A stretch of 9,064 nucleotides of DNA, taken from assembly GCA_030638325.1 (NCBI GenBank), contig DAOWEV010000023.1:1-9064 (forward strand). Direction: 5' to 3'. The DNA is from Bacteroidales bacterium. GTDB taxonomy: Bacteria > Bacteroidota > Bacteroidia > Bacteroidales > JAGOPY01. Under the pieces are notes generated by a model. It did not search any database. It worked only from the letters and a program-made list of their open reading frames with translations, and was not told the origin of the DNA. Position numbers and translations under genes: made by a program. This document shows, in pieces, positions 6,809-9,064 of this stretch. The stretch's first letter is position 1. Each line of letters opens with the position of its first letter.

Positions 6809-7216
6809 ATGGTTTTAACAGCAAGCTTACATATCGAGGGCCACGCAACTGAGGATGAGGGGGTTCCCTTACTGACCTGTGCGTATAGTTTTTCGCAGGA
6901 TATTGACCCCCGCGGTCTTCCAACATCACAGGTAAAAGGCGGGGTCATAACTTTAACTTTCATTAGTATTGAGGATGAAGAAATTATGTGGTGGATGATG
7001 TCTCCAAAAGCCGACAAAAACGGAAAGATCTTATTCTCAGGTGGTGAAGGAAAAAAGGTGTTTAAAACACTTGAATTTAAGGATGCCAGGTGTTTCTATT
7101 ACCATGAAACCTTCACAAGGGATGTTGAAATGATTGAAGAGTTAAAAATTTCAGCCAGGGAGATATCTCTATCCGGGGCAACACACACTAATACCTGGAC
7201 AAAATATGATAAGTAA
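6809..7216 (+). CDS. tssD: Hcp / TssD tube protein, canonical Bacteroidota form
   Basis: A 135-residue protein of the TssD (Hcp) family as it appears in Bacteroidota T6SS. The order of elements is characteristic: an N-terminal strand (TASLHIEGH), then LLTCAYSFSQDIDPRGLP (21-38), the loop QVKGGVITLTF (41-51), an acidic helix into EEIMWWMM (57-64), a 'GKILF' strand (72-76), LEFKDARCFYYHETF (88-102), and ISAREISLSGATHTNTW (114-130), a typical C-terminal end. Family members form hexameric rings that stack head to tail as the tube beneath the VgrG spike. It has no signal peptide, as expected for a cytoplasmic protein exported only by the T6SS. It lies 142 bases after the first hcp and 187 bases before vgrG. 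The two Hcps share the fold but differ at most positions, so they are not a recent duplication. Confidence 0.93.
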   Translation: MVLTASLHIEGHATEDEGVPLLTCAYSFSQDIDPRGLPTSQVKGGVITLTFISIEDEEIMWWMMSPKADKNGKILFSGGEGKKVFKTLEFKDARCFYYHETFTRDVEMIEELKISAREISLSGATHTNTWTKYDK

Positions 7217-7260
7217 ATGTTAATCACAATTTCGGTTATAACTCTGATTAATATTCAGTA

Positions 7261-7288
7261 CCAAAAAAATCATCTTGTCATTTTTTGG
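7261..7288. terminator. A-rich/T-rich inverted repeat downstream of hcp2
   Basis: CCAAAAAA (7261-7268) and TTTTTTGG (7281-7288) form a perfect 8-base inverted repeat with a 12-base loop, 44 bases after the hcp2 stop. The T-run lies in the descending arm, so it could work as a weak, possibly bidirectional terminator that tapers transcription into vgrG. Most of the stem is A-U, so it is weak, and it differs from a classical GC stem followed by U's. A second inverted repeat just before it, TTAATCA (7220-7226) with TGATTAA (7245-7251), is also AT-only. Confidence 0.35.
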
Positions 7289-7325
7289 CAAAACATTTAA
7301 AATTTATAATTCGAAATTCAAAATT

Positions 7326-7338
7326 CCGGATTATCCGG
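7326..7338. repeat. Small GC-rich palindrome upstream of vgrG
   Basis: CCGGA (7326-7330) and TCCGG (7334-7338) form a tight 5-base stem around a 3-base loop, in otherwise AT-rich DNA between hcp2 and vgrG, followed by GGTTAGGTTTTTGG. It could be part of a terminator or an operator. The same ATTATCCGG string also occurs at 1261-1269 in the clpV-upstream spacer. The preceding stretch (about 7297-7325) is the low-complexity 'aattcgaaattcaaaattcc' type common between genes in Bacteroidota. Confidence 0.3.
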
Positions 7339-7403
7339 GTTAGGTTTTTGGTGCAATAGTAAATCAGGTTTTGCCAATAAACCAATAATATAAAACAAAC
7401 CTC

Positions 7404-9064
7404 ATGGCACTTGCATCATCGGTTCGAATAGAAATAGATGGTCAGGAAATAATGGATTTCCTGAACCTTTCCATTGACCAGAAAATGAATGGTATCCAGG
7501 AGTTTCATGTTAGTTGTCGCATGGATACCTTCGAAGAGCCAGATGGTTTTGTAATGGAACAATCGAAAAAATACATCGGTTCAATCATTACCATTTCCAT
7601 TGATTCCTATAAACAGGGAGGGAAAGAAAGTATACCCGGTGTATTTTTTAAGGGGATCATCCACTCTATCAGTGCGGCAACGTCGAATTCATCTCACGAA
7701 GACCAGGTTGTGCTCTCGGGATATAGCCCCGATATTTTGTTACTCGACCATGCCGGCTGCCGTTCATTTGAGAACAAAACCCTGAAACAGATTGTGGATG
7801 AGGTATTGAAGCCTTATCCCAGGGATGTATTAAAAGTCAATGTAAATCCGTGTTATAAGGAACAAATTCCTTATTGTGTGCAGTATAAAGAAAACAGGTT
7901 TGATTTTCTTCGCCGGTTGGCAGCCCGTTATGGCGAATGGATGTATTATACCGGCAGTGAACTGATTTTTGGCGCTCTCAAAAGTAAAGAGGAAGAGCTG
8001 ATACTGGGAAAAGACCTTAACTCTTACGATTTTTCTCTAAACCTGAAAGCGCCGGATTTTAAATATGTCTCGTACGACTATTTGAATGCGAAACACTTTG
8101 AAACCAGCACTGAAAAAACTACCGGCAAAGACCAGCAGAACGAGGTGGGCAAGCATGCCTACAACCAATCGGGGAAACAGTATACTCAGCCGGCCATACT
8201 CGACTATCCGCATCTCAATGTCAGTCCGAACAGCTATGCCAAAGCACAAAAAAGCACGGTGGAGCTTGAAGCATCGGCCATCACACTGGGCATGTCAGGA
8301 TTGGAAGGGCGCGGGGAAAACATGAACCTTGTTCCCGGAAGCAAAATATCAATAAAGGCGCCAAAAACCGAAAGCAAAGGAGAGGTGGGTTATGGTGACT
8401 ACCTTATCACCAGCATCATGCACCGTTGCGATAATTTGTTGAATTACGAAAATATTTTCACTGCTATTCCGGCTGAGGCAACCATACCTGATTATACCGA
8501 TCCGGAAGCCTTTCCAAAAAGTGCACCACAAAGCGCGATTGTAAAAGACAATAACGACCCGGAAAAACTGGGCCGGATCAGGGTACAATTTTTTTGGCAG
8601 GAAAACAATGCCATGAGCCCGTGGATAAGGATTGCAATGCCATATTCAGGAGACGACAGGGGTTTTTACTTTATTCCTGAGATTGGTGACGAGGTGCTGG
8701 TTGGATTTGAGGCTGAGGATGCAGAACGACCTTTTGTACTTGGCAGCCTGTACCATGGAAAACACAAGCCGGCAACTGGATATCCTGACAGCGATAATTC
8801 GTTTAAAGGGATAGTGACCAGGAGCAAACTGAAGATAGAATTCGACGATCAGAAAAAGGTGACTACAATCGAAACGCCCGGGGGCAATAAAGTGGTTTTG
8901 AGTGACGATGGCAAGTCAATACTGTTGCATGATCAGAATCAAAATAAAGTTGAGCTTACATCGAGCGGCATTACCATGGATAGTATGAAGGATATAAAAA
9001 TAACATCAAAATCAAAGGTCACCATCGAAGGCATGACGGGGGTTGATATTTCCTCCACGGCAGA
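7404..9064 (+). CDS. vgrG: T6SS spike protein VgrG (TssI), 3' end outside the window
   Basis: 553 codons are present and remain open to the right edge. VgrG forms a trimer at the tip of the Hcp tube: the N-terminal half resembles phage T4 gp27, the C-terminal half gp5. Seen here: start MALASSVRIEIDGQEI; the gp27-like part (about 1-350) with FKGIIHSISA, LLDHAGCRSFENKTLKQI and RFDFLRRLAARYGEWMYY, the usual 'eSDfdFl.RLa.eyG' signature; a gp5-like OB-fold (about 375-455) with IVKDNNDPEKLGRIRVQFFW (V380 starts VKDN), SPWIRIAMPYSGDDRGFYF, PEIGDEVLVGFE and ERPFVLGSLYHG (441-452); then the start of a repetitive beta-strand region (TPGGNKVVLSDDG, KVELTSSGITM, KVTIEG) that folds into the triple-stranded needle. 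Any C-terminal extension, or a PAAR or effector gene behind it, would lie beyond the edge. The ATG at 7404 has no clear Shine-Dalgarno sequence (preceded by AAAACAAACCTC), but the protein begins exactly where the family does. Confidence 0.95.
   Translation, partial: MALASSVRIEIDGQEIMDFLNLSIDQKMNGIQEFHVSCRMDTFEEPDGFVMEQSKKYIGSIITISIDSYKQGGKESIPGVFFKGIIHSISAATSNSSHEDQVVLSGYSPDILLLDHAGCRSFENKTLKQIVDEVLKPYPRDVLKVNVNPCYKEQIPYCVQYKENRFDFLRRLAARYGEWMYYTGSELIFGALKSKEEELILGKDLNSYDFSLNLKAPDFKYVSYDYLNAKHFETSTEKTTGKDQQNEVGKHAYNQSGKQYTQPAILDYPHLNVSPNSYAKAQKSTVELEASAITLGMSGLEGRGENMNLVPGSKISIKAPKTESKGEVGYGDYLITSIMHRCDNLLNYENIFTAIPAEATIPDYTDPEAFPKSAPQSAIVKDNNDPEKLGRIRVQFFWQENNAMSPWIRIAMPYSGDDRGFYFIPEIGDEVLVGFEAEDAERPFVLGSLYHGKHKPATGYPDSDNSFKGIVTRSKLKIEFDDQKKVTTIETPGGNKVVLSDDGKSILLHDQNQNKVELTSSGITMDSMKDIKITSKSKVTIEGMTGVDISSTA

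Noticed and set aside
4335..9064. The possibility that the cluster is a phage tail or an extracellular contractile injection system rather than a T6SS.
   Set aside because: The combination of ClpV, a paired TssB/TssC sheath, Hcp-type tube proteins and a VgrG with fused gp27/gp5 parts is specific to T6SS; extracellular systems have a single-protein sheath and no ClpV.

Overview
The window most likely comes from a member of the Bacteroidota. The main evidence is a type VI secretion cluster whose proteins resemble the Bacteroidota-specific T6SS subtype iii rather than the proteobacterial type. Supporting signs are AT-rich intergenic DNA, weak or absent Shine-Dalgarno sequences before most genes, and one good match to the Bacteroidota promoter (TTG, 20 bases, TAnnTTTG). 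No genus can be named from this sequence alone.

Layout. Positions 1-1174 carry two minus-strand genes that are not part of the secretion system: the first 28 codons of an envelope protein, probably an S41 C-terminal processing protease, and a complete lipoprotein of the ABC_sub_bind type. A 595-base divergent spacer (1175-1769) follows. It contains a large imperfect inverted repeat and several small palindromes, but no convincing gene. From 1770 to the right edge everything reads on the plus strand: clpV/tssH (1770-4256), tssB (4335-4781), tssC (4816-6204), an Hcp-like gene (6256-6666), a second and more canonical hcp/tssD (6809-7216), and the first 553 codons of vgrG/tssI (7404 to the edge).

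How the genes work together. TssB and TssC form the contractile sheath. Hcp/TssD hexamers stack into the inner tube, VgrG caps that tube as the puncturing spike, and the AAA+ ATPase ClpV disassembles the contracted sheath for reuse. The window therefore holds the sheath, tube, spike and recycling module. It lacks the baseplate genes (TssE, TssF, TssG, TssK), the membrane-complex genes and any effector or immunity gene; these presumably lie beyond the right edge or elsewhere.

Points of most interest: the D1 ATPase domain of ClpV has serines where the tandem arginine fingers normally sit; two divergent Hcp paralogues are encoded back to back; a good promoter lies across the clpV/tssB junction, which would uncouple the sheath genes from clpV; and the hcp2-vgrG spacer contains inverted repeats that can pair in mutually exclusive ways. 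I did not find a wholly new system. This is a recognisable T6SS with some unusual details.
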